Positions 8,766 to 17,723 of a stretch of 64,000 nt of DNA are shown here, piece after piece. The notes beneath the pieces are model-generated. The model was not told where the DNA came from and ran no database searches. It saw only the letters and a program-made list of their open reading frames with translations. Source of the DNA: Alphaproteobacteria bacterium (lineage in GTDB: Bacteria; Pseudomonadota; Alphaproteobacteria; Rickettsiales; SXRF01); the NCBI GenBank assembly GCA_025362975.1, contig JANYES010000018.1, positions 1-64,000 of the forward strand. The letters run 5' to 3'. The position numbers and the translations under genes were made by a program. The first letter of the stretch is position 1; every line of letters begins with the position of its first letter.

Positions 8766-8780
8766 TGAGAATGATTCGCA
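8766..8780. promoter_or_regulatory. Fur box 1
   Basis: TGAGAATGATTCGCA fits the 7-1-7 Fur consensus TGATAATNATTATCA with few mismatches. It lies in the divergent region between the cupredoxin operon (minus) and the porin gene (plus). Iron-dependent repression of the leftward operon is the expected effect. Confidence 0.78.
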
Positions 8781-8816
8781 ATATTGCGTCTATACTACAT
8801 CATTGAATCATGTCAA

Positions 8817-8831
8817 TGAGAACCATTCGCA
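8817..8831. promoter_or_regulatory. Fur box 2
   Basis: TGAGAACCATTCGCA is a second 7-1-7 Fur-like site, 51 bp from the first in the same orientation. It is nearer the OprB-like gene, so the two boxes could serve the two divergent promoters separately. Confidence 0.75.
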
Positions 8832-8943
8832 AAATGACACTCAGTAACAGGAAATGCCACCGCCAGTTTAAAATATCTAGCCTTTTTGGAAAAAATAGTT
8901 AGTGATCAAATGCTATTTAACTGCATTTAATCCCCCAAACGGT

Positions 8944-10221
8944 ATGAATAAACAACAAAAAATCATTTTCACACTATCGCTGATTTCAGGCATTGCCTTA
9001 AAATCCACCGCTTATGCCACGGAAGTAAGCACAGATCCTTATGAGGATAATTTATTGGCTCATTGGGGAGGACTGCGCGATAGATTATCGGACGCCGGAG
9101 TTGATGTCACAGTTGAGTATAAGACGGATGTGTGGAGCAACCTTTCTGGTGGGATTAAGCAAGGCAATAGCTACCTGGATAATTTAGACATAAAGGTTGC
9201 GCTGGACGGCAATAAATTATTTGGCATCACAGGCAATAGGTCCTTGGTATATTTTCTCAATAATGATGGCAGCCACCCCAATGCAAGACAGGTTGGCAGT
9301 ATGCAGGGGATAGATAACATCGAAGTTAGGACTGACACTGCAAAACTCTACGAATTATGGACAGAGCAGAGTTTTTTGAATGAAAAATGGTCGGTGCTTG
9401 TTGGACTCCATGACCTGAATTCTGAATTTATGGTCAGTGACATGACGGCTAATTTCATGAAGCCGGTGTTTCAGGTTAATCAGGAATTCGCACAAACGGG
9501 CCGGAACGGTCCTTCAATTTTCCCGACTACATCCCTTGCCGGACGCATAAAATATCTCCCAACAGACGAAAGTTATATGATGTTTGCGGTATTTGGTGGT
9601 GTTGCCGGCGACCCTAACCGCCCACACGGCACGCATATCGATCTACGATCACGCGATGGCCTATTGTTAATAGCTGAGGCAGGGCTTACTCCGAAAACTG
9701 CTGATCAAGGGGACAGTACACTTAATAAATTTGCGCTCGGAGCATGGGCATATACCAAGAAATTTGATGATCTTGTCGATGTGGATAACGCCAGAAATCC
9801 TATTAAGCGGCGTAGTGAGGGCATGTATTTGCTATCCAGCTATCAGTTTTATCATGACACAATAGCCGGGCACTATCTTGGGGCATTTTTCCGGGCCGGT
9901 ACAGGTGATGGTAATACGAAACAGGTGGATTGGTTCTATGCAACCGGTATCGTTGGCAAAGGCTGGGTGCCAACACGCTTTGACAGTGAAATAGGATTTG
10001 GATTCACGCAATCACACAACGGCGACAAATACATGCGATCTGTAGTAGCCGCTGGTAGCAGCGCTGACCACGATGAGTACGGCATAAATCTCTATTACCG
10101 TGACACTCTCTATTCTGGTATCAGAATAGAGCCTAACGTACAGTACATCATTAATCCAGGCACTGATCCACAGTTAGGTAATGCTACCGTTATTGGTGTT
10201 AGATTGGATATTAATTTTTAG
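8944..10221 (+). CDS. OprB-family carbohydrate-selective porin-like protein
   Basis: A 425-aa protein from ATG 8944, with signal peptide MNKQQKIIFTLSLISGIA. The mature chain begins with LLAHWGGLRDRLSDAGV, the typical opening of OprB-family porins, followed by many amphipathic strands (GRIKYLPTDESYMMFAVFGG, LLIAEAGLTPK) and the terminal VIGVRLDINF. An upstream in-frame ATG at 8902 would place 14 residues before the signal and is unlikely. It diverges from the FTR1 operon across two Fur boxes, so here it may be iron-regulated and carry an iron compound rather than sugar. That substrate is inference. Confidence 0.82.
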   Translation: MNKQQKIIFTLSLISGIALKSTAYATEVSTDPYEDNLLAHWGGLRDRLSDAGVDVTVEYKTDVWSNLSGGIKQGNSYLDNLDIKVALDGNKLFGITGNRSLVYFLNNDGSHPNARQVGSMQGIDNIEVRTDTAKLYELWTEQSFLNEKWSVLVGLHDLNSEFMVSDMTANFMKPVFQVNQEFAQTGRNGPSIFPTTSLAGRIKYLPTDESYMMFAVFGGVAGDPNRPHGTHIDLRSRDGLLLIAEAGLTPKTADQGDSTLNKFALGAWAYTKKFDDLVDVDNARNPIKRRSEGMYLLSSYQFYHDTIAGHYLGAFFRAGTGDGNTKQVDWFYATGIVGKGWVPTRFDSEIGFGFTQSHNGDKYMRSVVAAGSSADHDEYGINLYYRDTLYSGIRIEPNVQYIINPGTDPQLGNATVIGVRLDINF

Positions 10222-10320
10222 AAAAATATCCGTTCGGTCCAAGCTTCCCCAAATAAAAAAAGGGGTTAAAATAAGTAAGAATCTAAAAAAATATAGGAAC
10301 ATTTCACCTGTGTAAGCGAA

Positions 10321-10374
10321 GCGGAAAAACGTCAGCGTTATCGATATTCGAAGATAACAGCTTTCGTTTTCCGC
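10321..10374. terminator. Hairpin between convergent genes, probable bidirectional terminator
   Basis: The outer arms GCGGAAAAACG (10321-10331) and CGTTTTCCGC (10365-10374) pair with one bulge. Inside are the arms GTTATC (10337-10342) and GATAAC (10353-10358). It lies between the 3' ends of the porin gene (plus) and the 10390-10869 gene (minus). No long T-run follows directly, so efficiency is uncertain. Confidence 0.55.
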
Positions 10375-10389
10375 ACACGCATTTTAGGT

Positions 10390-10869
10390 CTACTTTCCGG
10401 TGTTTACTTCAATGCTCGCCGACGAAGCCTTGATGTCTGGATAATTCGCACGAAGTGTAGCCAAAATATTTTTCAATTTTCCAAAATTGGTTTCCGCTGC
10501 CGCTTTATCGTTGCTATCGCCTGCCGTATCCAAACGCTCGGCTATGGTCGCCACGAATTTACCATCCGATTTGACTTTCGCCAGCTTATCGGCGGGCAAA
10601 GAAGCGGAATGCGCTGGCAGGCCAGCTACCAGATCACGAATGGCAAAAGCATGGTGATGAAGTTCTTTTAACGTGCCCGCTTGAATTAATTTGGTTGTTT
10701 CATCGACCTGGCTATCGATGGCTTGCCAGATTTCCGATGGCGTATTTGGGACAGTGACAGCGGCTTCTTTTTCATCCGCCAGCACCGGCTGAACCATAAA
10801 GCCTGTCGTCATTAACGTACTTAAAACCAGCACTCGCACGGCAGCCATTTTTATCGATGTTCTATTCAT
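10390..10869 (-). CDS. Exported helical protein at the end of the second RND efflux operon
   Basis: A 159-aa protein from ATG 10867-10869, preceded by GGAG. The longer frame starting at 10962 runs inside the pump gene and is rejected. The signal peptide ends near VLA. The mature part is strongly alpha-helical, with IDSQVDETTKLIQ, an HHHAFAIRDLVAGL stretch, and a Lys/Ala-rich helical end, suggesting a small helical bundle. The His-triplet could bind metal. Its start overlaps the last codons of the RND pump gene, so it is a member of the operon. I cannot name a family. Confidence 0.72.
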   Translation of the reverse strand: MNRTSIKMAAVRVLVLSTLMTTGFMVQPVLADEKEAAVTVPNTPSEIWQAIDSQVDETTKLIQAGTLKELHHHAFAIRDLVAGLPAHSASLPADKLAKVKSDGKFVATIAERLDTAGDSNDKAAAETNFGKLKNILATLRANYPDIKASSASIEVNTGK

Positions 10870-13800
10870 GATAATCTCCATTTGCATAAGGTTGAGGATT
10901 GAAATTGCGTTGGCGTTTCTCATGCCACTGCTCGATGCGGTTGTAGACCGTTGGTACCACAACCATGTTCAAAAATGTCGATGTAAATAATCCTCCCAAT
11001 ACGACCTGTGCAAGCGGCTGCTCCAGTTCTTTGCCAACAGGTGATCCCCATAGCAGGGGAAATAATCCCAGCGCGGCAGTTGCAGCGGTCATCAGCACCG
11101 GAACAAGCCTATCCATGGTGCCTTGCACTACAACATCGTGAAGCGGTATTCCTTCCCGGCGCAGCTGGTTATAATGGGTGACAAGGATAATGCCGTTACG
11201 CGTGGCAATACCAAACAACGTAATAAAGCCAATGACTGCAGCAACGCTCATATTAGCACCAGCAAAATAGAGTGCCACGATGCCGCCGATCATTGCCAGT
11301 GGCAGATTGAACAACACCAAAAAGGCTTCTCTGAAGGTGCCAAATACCTTAAAGAGGAGGAGTAAGGCCCCGACTAAGGCAAGTGCGCCAAGGCTGAGCA
11401 ATGTCCGGTTAGCTTCCTGCTGGCTTTGGAACTGGCCTCCATATTCTATAAAGTAGCCGGGTGGCAATTTAATCTGCTGATTAATCTTTGATTGCGCTTC
11501 CTTGATAACACTAGCCAGATCGCGTTCCTGCACGTTAAAGCCGAGGACAATCAAACGCTGCACTTTTTCACGATTGATGGAATAAGGTTCGTCGCTGACT
11601 TCGATAGTGGCGACTTCTCTAAGCGGTATGGTTGCCTTACCATCGGGATTGATACCTGGTGCATCCACCGGCAGGTTGCGAATAGCTTCCACACTATTGC
11701 GTGCTGCATCGCCCAGACGCACATACAAATCGAAGGTACGGCGCTTTTCTAATACACTTGATACGGTTTCGCCGTTGAGCGCCAGCTGGATATCCTGCGC
11801 CACGTCGCCGACCGCAATCCCATAACGCGCCGCCTTGCTGCGGTCGATCTTAATCGTCACCTGCGGCACGTTGATTTGTTGTTCAAGATTGATATCGACT
11901 GCTCCAGGTACTTTGTGCAATAAATCCTGCACCTGCTGCCCGATTTGATAGAGCTTGGAGAGGTCATCCCCGAATATTTTGATAGCCACTTGCGAACGAA
12001 CACCGGATTGCACTTCGTCCATGCGATGCGCGATAAACTGCCCCACATTGAACACAGCGCCGGGAATATTAGCCAGATCGCCACGAATTTTTTTAAGAAG
12101 GTCATCTGGTGCTATGCTCTTATCCTTGTTAAAATCAAGCCGCACGTCGAATTCGCTAAAATTAGGTGGTTGCGCATCTTCATCCAGTTCGCTGCGTCCA
12201 GCTCGCTGGTCGATAGAAACCACTTGTGGGTATTTCATGAGGTCCTGGCGCACTAACCCGCCAAGGCGCATCGATTCATCCAGCGAAGTGCCAGGCAGGG
12301 TAGTCATCGCTATAATGTAATTGCCTTCATGAAACTCCGGCAAAAAGGAAAAACCAAAAAACGGCAGCAGCATTAGGGCCGATATCAGCATCACTACGGA
12401 CAGAGTGATGACCGCCCAAAACCGTTCGAGCGCCAAGTTTAGTAATTTTAAAAAATGGCCCTTCAACCAGAGGACAAAACGCGTTTCATGCTCGTGATGC
12501 CCACCTTCGTCTAAAGGTGCAGTATGGTCTATAGCTTCCTGACTTCCCATTGGCCGCAGAACAATGTTTCTATCCATTGCTTTTTCTTCTTTGCGCACGA
12601 GCAAAAAGTAACAAAGCGCTGGCACCATCGTTACCGCCACTACCAGCGAAGCCGTGACCGATGCGATATAGCTGACCCCAAGGGGACTGAAAATTCGCCC
12701 GGCAAGGTTTCCGAGGAAAAAGATCGGCAGGAAAATCAATATCACGATAAACGTAGCATAAATCACCGAATTGAGGATTTCCTGAACGGCATCGAACACC
12801 ACTTCAATCGTTGGTAGGGGATCGGCGGCATTGCGATTCAGGCGCAATCGGCGCACGACGTTTTCCACCGTGATAATGCCATTATCCACCACCTCACCAA
12901 TGGCAATCGCCAAGCCCCCCAGCGTCATGGAATTGATGCCAACGCCCAATACATGCATGGCCAGAATACCACCGGCAAAAGATGCGGGCATAGATAGAAA
13001 GGTGATAAACGACGCCCGCCAGTTCATCAGGAAAATGAACAGCACTGCAATCACGATCAGTGCGCCTTCCGCGAGCGACACATTTAGATTATGAATGGCA
13101 GTATCAATAAAGTTTGCTTGACGAAACACTTCCGTATCCATCTCAACGCCAGCCGGAAGCCGCCCTTTAATATCCGCGAGTGCTTCTTCCACTTTATTTG
13201 TAGTGGTGATGGTATCCGCGCCAAATGCCTTGGATACGGTGCCAATGACCGCATTTTTCATGCCGAACGCACCATCGCCGCGCTTAATTTCACCGCCGAA
13301 GGCCACCTGCGCGACATTAGCAATCGTAATGGGAGTGCCGCTGCGGACAACGATGACGGTGTTGGATACGTCATCCAGCGAGTCAATGCGCCCCACACCG
13401 CTGATGATTAGTTCCTGTCCGGTACGCTGAAGAAATGCCCCCGGCACATTAATATTCGATTTGCCTAATGCCTGCCGGACTTCTTCGGCGCTGATCCGAT
13501 AAGCCAGCATGCGGTCAGGATCGAGTCGTACCTGATATTGTTTAACATCGCCTCCAATCGCAACCACCGAGGCAATGCCCCCAAGTGCTAAAACTCGGGG
13601 GCGGATTTCCCAATCGGATAAGGTCCGTAGTGCCTCCGGGGACATGGTATCGCTGACCAGTGCATATTTTATAAGCCAACCGACAGCTGAGGTAACAGGC
13701 AGCATGATGGGAGGCTTGGCCGATGCTGGCAGTACCCCGGTTACATTCAGGATGCGTTCATTGATAAGCTGTCGGTCAAGATACACATTGCTATTGGCAT

Positions 13801-14092
13801 CAAAGACTACGGTAATGGTCGATAAGCCTACCGAGGTTTTAGAACGTACATCCGTTACTCCCGGCGTACCATTAATCGCGCTTTCAAGCGGGTAGGTAAT
13901 CAGCGATTCCACATCCACAGGTGCCATGCCCGGCGCTTCGGTCTGTATCACTACCTGTGGTGGGGCAAATTCAGGAAATACGTCAACGGACATATGTTGC
14001 AGCACATTCCAGCCTGCGATAAACAACGCCATGGTTGCTGCAACAATAAGCAGGCGGTTATGGAGTGACCAGGCGATCAGGCGACTAAGCAT
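10862..14092 (-). CDS. Heavy-metal RND efflux pump, CzcA/CusA family
   Basis: A 1076-aa inner-membrane pump from ATG 14090-14092, two bases after the adaptor stop. The frame upstream to 14137 overlaps the adaptor and is unlikely. The N-terminal helix (SLHNRLLIVAATMALF) leads to the porter domain (DVFPEFAPPQVVIQTEAPGM). Transmembrane helix 4 carries Glu400, Asp403 and Glu410 in GEVVDNGIITVEN, the proton-relay acidic residues. A second porter half and GLFPLLWGSPVGKELEQPLA near the end complete the HME-RND pattern. The adjacent CnrX-like sensor suggests Co/Ni as substrate, but sequence alone does not settle Co/Ni versus Zn/Cd or Cu/Ag. Confidence 0.92.
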   Translation of the reverse strand: MLSRLIAWSLHNRLLIVAATMALFIAGWNVLQHMSVDVFPEFAPPQVVIQTEAPGMAPVDVESLITYPLESAINGTPGVTDVRSKTSVGLSTITVVFDANSNVYLDRQLINERILNVTGVLPASAKPPIMLPVTSAVGWLIKYALVSDTMSPEALRTLSDWEIRPRVLALGGIASVVAIGGDVKQYQVRLDPDRMLAYRISAEEVRQALGKSNINVPGAFLQRTGQELIISGVGRIDSLDDVSNTVIVVRSGTPITIANVAQVAFGGEIKRGDGAFGMKNAVIGTVSKAFGADTITTTNKVEEALADIKGRLPAGVEMDTEVFRQANFIDTAIHNLNVSLAEGALIVIAVLFIFLMNWRASFITFLSMPASFAGGILAMHVLGVGINSMTLGGLAIAIGEVVDNGIITVENVVRRLRLNRNAADPLPTIEVVFDAVQEILNSVIYATFIVILIFLPIFFLGNLAGRIFSPLGVSYIASVTASLVVAVTMVPALCYFLLVRKEEKAMDRNIVLRPMGSQEAIDHTAPLDEGGHHEHETRFVLWLKGHFLKLLNLALERFWAVITLSVVMLISALMLLPFFGFSFLPEFHEGNYIIAMTTLPGTSLDESMRLGGLVRQDLMKYPQVVSIDQRAGRSELDEDAQPPNFSEFDVRLDFNKDKSIAPDDLLKKIRGDLANIPGAVFNVGQFIAHRMDEVQSGVRSQVAIKIFGDDLSKLYQIGQQVQDLLHKVPGAVDINLEQQINVPQVTIKIDRSKAARYGIAVGDVAQDIQLALNGETVSSVLEKRRTFDLYVRLGDAARNSVEAIRNLPVDAPGINPDGKATIPLREVATIEVSDEPYSINREKVQRLIVLGFNVQERDLASVIKEAQSKINQQIKLPPGYFIEYGGQFQSQQEANRTLLSLGALALVGALLLLFKVFGTFREAFLVLFNLPLAMIGGIVALYFAGANMSVAAVIGFITLFGIATRNGIILVTHYNQLRREGIPLHDVVVQGTMDRLVPVLMTAATAALGLFPLLWGSPVGKELEQPLAQVVLGGLFTSTFLNMVVVPTVYNRIEQWHEKRQRNFNPQPYANGDYHE

Positions 14093-14094
14093 AG

Positions 14095-15021
14095 TTAGTC
14101 CCCATCCCCTGATTTCATCTGACCACCGGTCAGCCACATCGTATAAATCTGGCGGCTGCCTTGCGTTGCTACTTCATCGCCCGGTACCAGCCCATCAGTA
14201 ACTTCGCTGTAGAGGTCATCCGTTGTACCGAGAGTGATTTCAACGCGCTTGAAGCTATTGCCATCGCGGACAAATACAAACTTTTCACCGTTGGCTTCGA
14301 TAATGGCATCGTTGGCTATAGCCAACGCTTCATCATTCTTTTTCAAGACAATCGCAATCCGTGCGAACATATTGGGCTTCATCAAGCCTTGCGGATTATC
14401 CAGTTGAATCCATACCCTTACCGTGCGGCTTAAAGGATCAAGCGCCGGTTCGACCAATGTTACCTTGCCACTAAAAACCTGATCGGGATAGGCAAGAAGC
14501 CGAACATGCGCTTCTTGTCCCACTTTTACCTGCGCGAGTGATTCTTCGTACACTTTGCCGATTACCAGCACCTGAGAATTTTCACTGATATGGAAAATGC
14601 GGATTGGTTCTACCGCTTGGCCGATAGCCACGTCGCGTGAATCGATTATACCGCTGATCGGTGCAGTAATAGTAACGTTAACATTTCCGCCTGCACGGCT
14701 TTCAACCAATGCCAAGCGCTGACCGACTTTCACCGTGTCCCCTACATTGGCGTAAAGTTCCTTAATCTTTCCGCTGATACTTAAACTGACATCAGCCTGA
14801 TGATCCGATGACAATTGCACTTCACCGTTGATGTTTAGAAGGCTGGAGAGGGGGCGTGATTCAGCCGCCACTGTTTTTAGTCCAAGCGCTGTTTGTTGTT
14901 CAGCGGTGAGCTGTACGGGCCCACGTGCTCCGCCACCAACTTCTATCTGGCCGCCATGCGCAAAGGCATTTGTGCTAAAAGCGACCGCAAGGACTGAGAG
15001 GATAATTAACTGCTTCTTCAT
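14095..15021 (-). CDS. RND efflux periplasmic adaptor (CzcB/CnrB-like)
   Basis: A 308-aa membrane-fusion protein with signal peptide MKKQLIILSVLAVAFSTNA, then HGG near the mature N-terminus. The barrel-sandwich halves are at about residues 75-150 (ADVSLSISGKIKELYANVGD and the return strand with TAPISGIIDSRDVAIGQ). A beta-barrel (VRLLAYPDQVFSGKVTLVEP) and a membrane-proximal domain follow. It joins the pump to the outer-membrane duct. The start overlaps the outer-membrane factor stop by four bases. It is short for the family and lacks the N-terminal metal-binding extension found in the copy at the left edge. Confidence 0.9.
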   Translation of the reverse strand: MKKQLIILSVLAVAFSTNAFAHGGQIEVGGGARGPVQLTAEQQTALGLKTVAAESRPLSSLLNINGEVQLSSDHQADVSLSISGKIKELYANVGDTVKVGQRLALVESRAGGNVNVTITAPISGIIDSRDVAIGQAVEPIRIFHISENSQVLVIGKVYEESLAQVKVGQEAHVRLLAYPDQVFSGKVTLVEPALDPLSRTVRVWIQLDNPQGLMKPNMFARIAIVLKKNDEALAIANDAIIEANGEKFVFVRDGNSFKRVEITLGTTDDLYSEVTDGLVPGDEVATQGSRQIYTMWLTGGQMKSGDGD

Positions 15022-16259
15022 TTTATCTCCTCCAGCTTACCGCCAAGTTCAAGTTCCAATGCGCCGCGTGCATTAAAGGCTTCCGCCATCGATTGCAGGC
15101 CTTCGTTTTCCGTTTGGTAAAGCTTTTCGCGTATTTGCCATACTTCCAGTGCACCGATCTGACCCTGGCGGAGCATGCTGCGCGTCAGCTCATAAGATTT
15201 CCGGTAACCGGGTAATATCTTGTTGGCATAAGCATCGGCCCGGTCAGCCTGCGCGATGGCGCTTTGCTGCAATTCGCTAATAGTTTCTTCCGGTGGAATG
15301 GCAGTAAAAATATCCGCCTGCGATTTAGCGTAGGTTAGATCGGCATTGGCACGCTGGCGTTCAGCATCATTTTGGTTCCATAACGGAATGCGCAGTTGTA
15401 CGCCCACGCCATAGGCTTTTTCATACCCTTGCCCATTATTCAGGCGTGAATATAGCAGACGCGGCCCAATTTCAGGCAATGCAGCATCCTGTCTGGCAAC
15501 AGAAACGCGTTTTTCCGCCGTTTTGACTTGTGCCTTTACGATATTGCGTAAATTGCCACGGTCTTTAGCAAAGGCCAGCAGCGTGTCAATATTTTCCGGC
15601 ACCTTACCGAATTGCGGTTTTTGCAGTGTGATATGGATAAAACTACTACCGGTGAGTTTCCCAAGTTCGGTGCGTACCTGCCTTAATTCCGCGCCAATGG
15701 CCTCCGCGTCGGATTTGAGCTTTTCAGCATCCGCAGTGAAAAGATGCGACGCGGCTAGGCTGGTTTGCCCCTTGCTGGCTGAAGCCGTAACCGATTTGCT
15801 CATGCTCTCAGCATCGCGGGCGGACGTTTCATAGAGTTTTTTTCGTTCCTGTAGCAGCCACAGGCGCATGTAGAGGGAAGTGGTTTCATTGACGGTTTTA
15901 AGGATTTCGTATTGCTGCTCACTGCTGGCGGTATCACGTAGCATATCGGCATAGCGCCAGCGTGCACCTGTCAGATGTGATAATTTGAAGGGCTGCGTGA
16001 ATTCCATAGCAACGCCGGTGCCGCTTTTACCTTGGTCACGCTCGAAGTCCGTCTTGAGTTCCGGATTATCGATAATGCTGACTTCTGAACCGTCAGCGAG
16101 CTTGTTTTCGTAATTCTTGTGGACCTGGCTAATGCCGGTGCTCTTTCGCAGCGCACCTTCTATAACCTGATCGAGAGTGACAATGGTGTTTTCAGCGGCA
16201 TACGCGGGGGCTGCCCATACCAAGATTAAGCTGAATATCCAAAATACTGTGTTACGCAT
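15018..16259 (-). CDS. TolC-family outer-membrane factor (CzcC/CnrC-like)
   Basis: A 413-aa protein with a signal peptide ending at APAYA. It has a duplicated helical organisation typical of outer-membrane efflux proteins. Visible elements are EGALRKSTGISQ near the start, the strand/turn LKTDFERDQGKSGTG, and long Ala/Glu/Lys-rich helices in the second half. It forms the exit channel for the adjacent adaptor and pump. The gene is preceded by the small exported protein gene and a shared ECF-type promoter. Confidence 0.88.
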   Translation of the reverse strand: MRNTVFWIFSLILVWAAPAYAAENTIVTLDQVIEGALRKSTGISQVHKNYENKLADGSEVSIIDNPELKTDFERDQGKSGTGVAMEFTQPFKLSHLTGARWRYADMLRDTASSEQQYEILKTVNETTSLYMRLWLLQERKKLYETSARDAESMSKSVTASASKGQTSLAASHLFTADAEKLKSDAEAIGAELRQVRTELGKLTGSSFIHITLQKPQFGKVPENIDTLLAFAKDRGNLRNIVKAQVKTAEKRVSVARQDAALPEIGPRLLYSRLNNGQGYEKAYGVGVQLRIPLWNQNDAERQRANADLTYAKSQADIFTAIPPEETISELQQSAIAQADRADAYANKILPGYRKSYELTRSMLRQGQIGALEVWQIREKLYQTENEGLQSMAEAFNARGALELELGGKLEEIK

Positions 16260-16327
16260 GCACCATCCTTCGTAAGGGGTAAAAACTAGCCTGCTCCCAG
16301 TGAGAAACAGGCTAGTTATAGTATTTT

Positions 16328-16615
16328 TTAACGTTTACTGGCAGGAGAAAAAACATAGCCACCGGCATTGGGATCATACACACAATGGGCGCAAGGGTAT
16401 TGCGATACACTGCTAGGCAAACTGTTAGGAGCAGAATTATCTGCCATACCTTTGGACTTTTCATTGTTAGCCATATTTGGTGAGCGATTGTTCCAGTAGG
16501 CACTCTCGGTTTCCATACGTTGCCGCTGATCGACGGTAGAACCCGCATAGGCTTGAAAAGCAAAGCCAGTTACAAGGACAGCAAGGGTTAACACTTTTGT
16601 GAGTGAAGTTTTCAT
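16328..16615 (-). CDS. Small exported protein, paralogue of the 838-1110 product
   Basis: A 95-aa protein with a signal peptide ending in FQAYA. The mature part has STVDQRQRMETESAYW, then a polar middle, VSQYP, and CAHC before a Gly/Tyr tail. The QAYAGxTV start, MExxSAY and VSQYP are shared with the 90-aa product at 838-1110. It is the first gene of the second efflux operon, 68 bp before the outer-membrane factor. The CxxC pair here is absent from the paralogue, which has instead HCH near its end. Metal binding is possible. Function unknown. Confidence 0.72.
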   Translation of the reverse strand: MKTSLTKVLTLAVLVTGFAFQAYAGSTVDQRQRMETESAYWNNRSPNMANNEKSKGMADNSAPNSLPSSVSQYPCAHCVYDPNAGGYVFSPASKR

Positions 16616-16640
16616 AAAAACATCCTTCTTACAGTTGCGA

Positions 16641-16660
16641 CACTTATCAATTGATAAGTG
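16641..16660. repeat. Perfect 20-bp palindrome in the leader of the second efflux operon
   Basis: CACTTATCAATTGATAAGTG is a perfect palindrome between the predicted -10 box (16664-16671) and the first start codon (16615). It could be an operator for a dimeric regulator, or a short hairpin at the mRNA 5' end. Confidence 0.7.
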
Positions 16661-16663
16661 TTA

Positions 16664-16695
16664 TTGATACGCAGGCCGTTCGTTTTCCCCTCAAA
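16664..16695 (-). promoter_or_regulatory. Putative ECF-sigma promoter of the second efflux operon
   Basis: Minus strand: TTTGAGGGGAAA (16684-16695), 12 bases, then CGTATCAA (16664-16671). It matches the block before the CnrY-like gene in sequence and spacing. It starts one base after the sigma-factor stop, which separates the sigma operon from the efflux operon. Confidence 0.75.
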
Positions 16696-16696
16696 A

Positions 16697-17272
16697 TTAT
16701 TTATCGGGCTTTTTCCGTAGTTTATCTGCAAGTATTTTGCGGGCGCGATATACCCGTGCTTCCAGTGCTTTCGCGGTAATTCCCAGCATCACGGCACATT
16801 CTTCCTGACCTCGTTCTTCCAGTGCAAAGAGAATAAGCGCCGTTTTTAGCTTATGAGGTAATTGGGGAATTTCTTTTTCGAGCACTGCCAGCTGCCGTTT
16901 AGCATCAAGATGGGCGGCTATGTCTCCACTATCAGCGGCAAGAGTGCTATCGAGTGAGTTACCATCATCATCTATGGCATCCAGAGAGATCATAAACCGC
17001 TTACGATGTTTGCGGGCATGATCACGGCTCAGGTTAAGAGCTATTTGAAATAGCCAGGTCGAAAATTTATACTGTGGTCTATAGGTATCGGCGCTGAAAT
17101 AAAGCTTGGTAAAGGTTTCCTGCAGCAAATCGTAGGCGGTTTCCTCATCACCGACATAACGGCGGATAAATGAAAAGAGGCGGTGTTTATACCGCCCCAT
17201 GATTTCATTGAGTGCCGCATTCTCCCCTTGCCATAGCCGCAATATAAGTTCCTGATCGCTGCATTGCTGCAT
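16697..17272 (-). CDS. cnrH: ECF RNA polymerase sigma factor (CnrH-like)
   Basis: A 191-aa sigma factor from ATG 17270-17272. Upstream in-frame starts at 17308 (ATG) and 17317 (TTG) lie within the sensor gene but are not excluded. Region 2 is at about residues 5-85 (MGRYKHRLFSFIRRYVGDEE, DLLQETFTKLY, FSTWLFQIALNLSRDHARKH). Region 4 is at 125-185 (LPHKLKTALILFALEERGQE, ITAKALEARVYRARKIL). It lies directly after genes for a CnrX-like sensor and a CnrY-like membrane anti-sigma. It should recognise the repeated bipartite promoter found three times in the block. Confidence 0.88.
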   Translation of the reverse strand: MQQCSDQELILRLWQGENAALNEIMGRYKHRLFSFIRRYVGDEETAYDLLQETFTKLYFSADTYRPQYKFSTWLFQIALNLSRDHARKHRKRFMISLDAIDDDGNSLDSTLAADSGDIAAHLDAKRQLAVLEKEIPQLPHKLKTALILFALEERGQEECAVMLGITAKALEARVYRARKILADKLRKKPDK

Positions 17273-17285
17273 GCTCGGTTGTTCT

Positions 17286-17723
17286 TTAAGGGTTGGTAGC
17301 GAGCGCATCAGCTGCAAATTTATTGAGCTTGTCTGCCTGTTCGGGCGTCAGCACTGTTTGCATCTCGAACAAATGCTCCATGGTGGCTTTCTGCAATTCA
17401 CCCTGGGCATGATGGATGGTGTCGATACCCGCCTGCACGCGATCAGAATAGCGTTTGTCTTCGAGCATGGCCTTGCTCAGCTCGATGTTGGCTTCGCGGA
17501 TTTTCATTTCCAGCGACTGCTTGCGGGCGGCAAATTTTTGTTCGATGGGAATGAGTTTCTTTTCTTGATCGGATGTTATGTGCAATTCCTTGTGCAGCCA
17601 ACCGTGAGAATCCGCTTGATGGGCGTCGAGCGCGGGATGCCAGCTACTACTTATCCAGCATACAGCAAATGCTGTGACGGCAACGATCAGGCTCAGGCGG
17701 AGGTCACGGTAAAAGGGTTTCAT
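17286..17723 (-). CDS. cnrX: Periplasmic metal sensor, CnrX-like
   Basis: A 145-aa protein with an N-terminal membrane anchor (residues 8-26) and a helical periplasmic domain. His44 and His48 (WLHKELH), Glu61, and His117 with Met121 (ATMEHLFEM) align with the Ni/Co ligands reported for CnrX of Cupriavidus (His42, His46, Glu63, His119, Met123). This supports a sensor that binds Ni2+ or Co2+ and releases the sigma factor through the anti-sigma protein. The start overlaps the anti-sigma stop by four bases. The alignment is from memory of the CnrX sequence. Confidence 0.82.
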   Translation of the reverse strand: MKPFYRDLRLSLIVAVTAFAVCWISSSWHPALDAHQADSHGWLHKELHITSDQEKKLIPIEQKFAARKQSLEMKIREANIELSKAMLEDKRYSDRVQAGIDTIHHAQGELQKATMEHLFEMQTVLTPEQADKLNKFAADALATNP

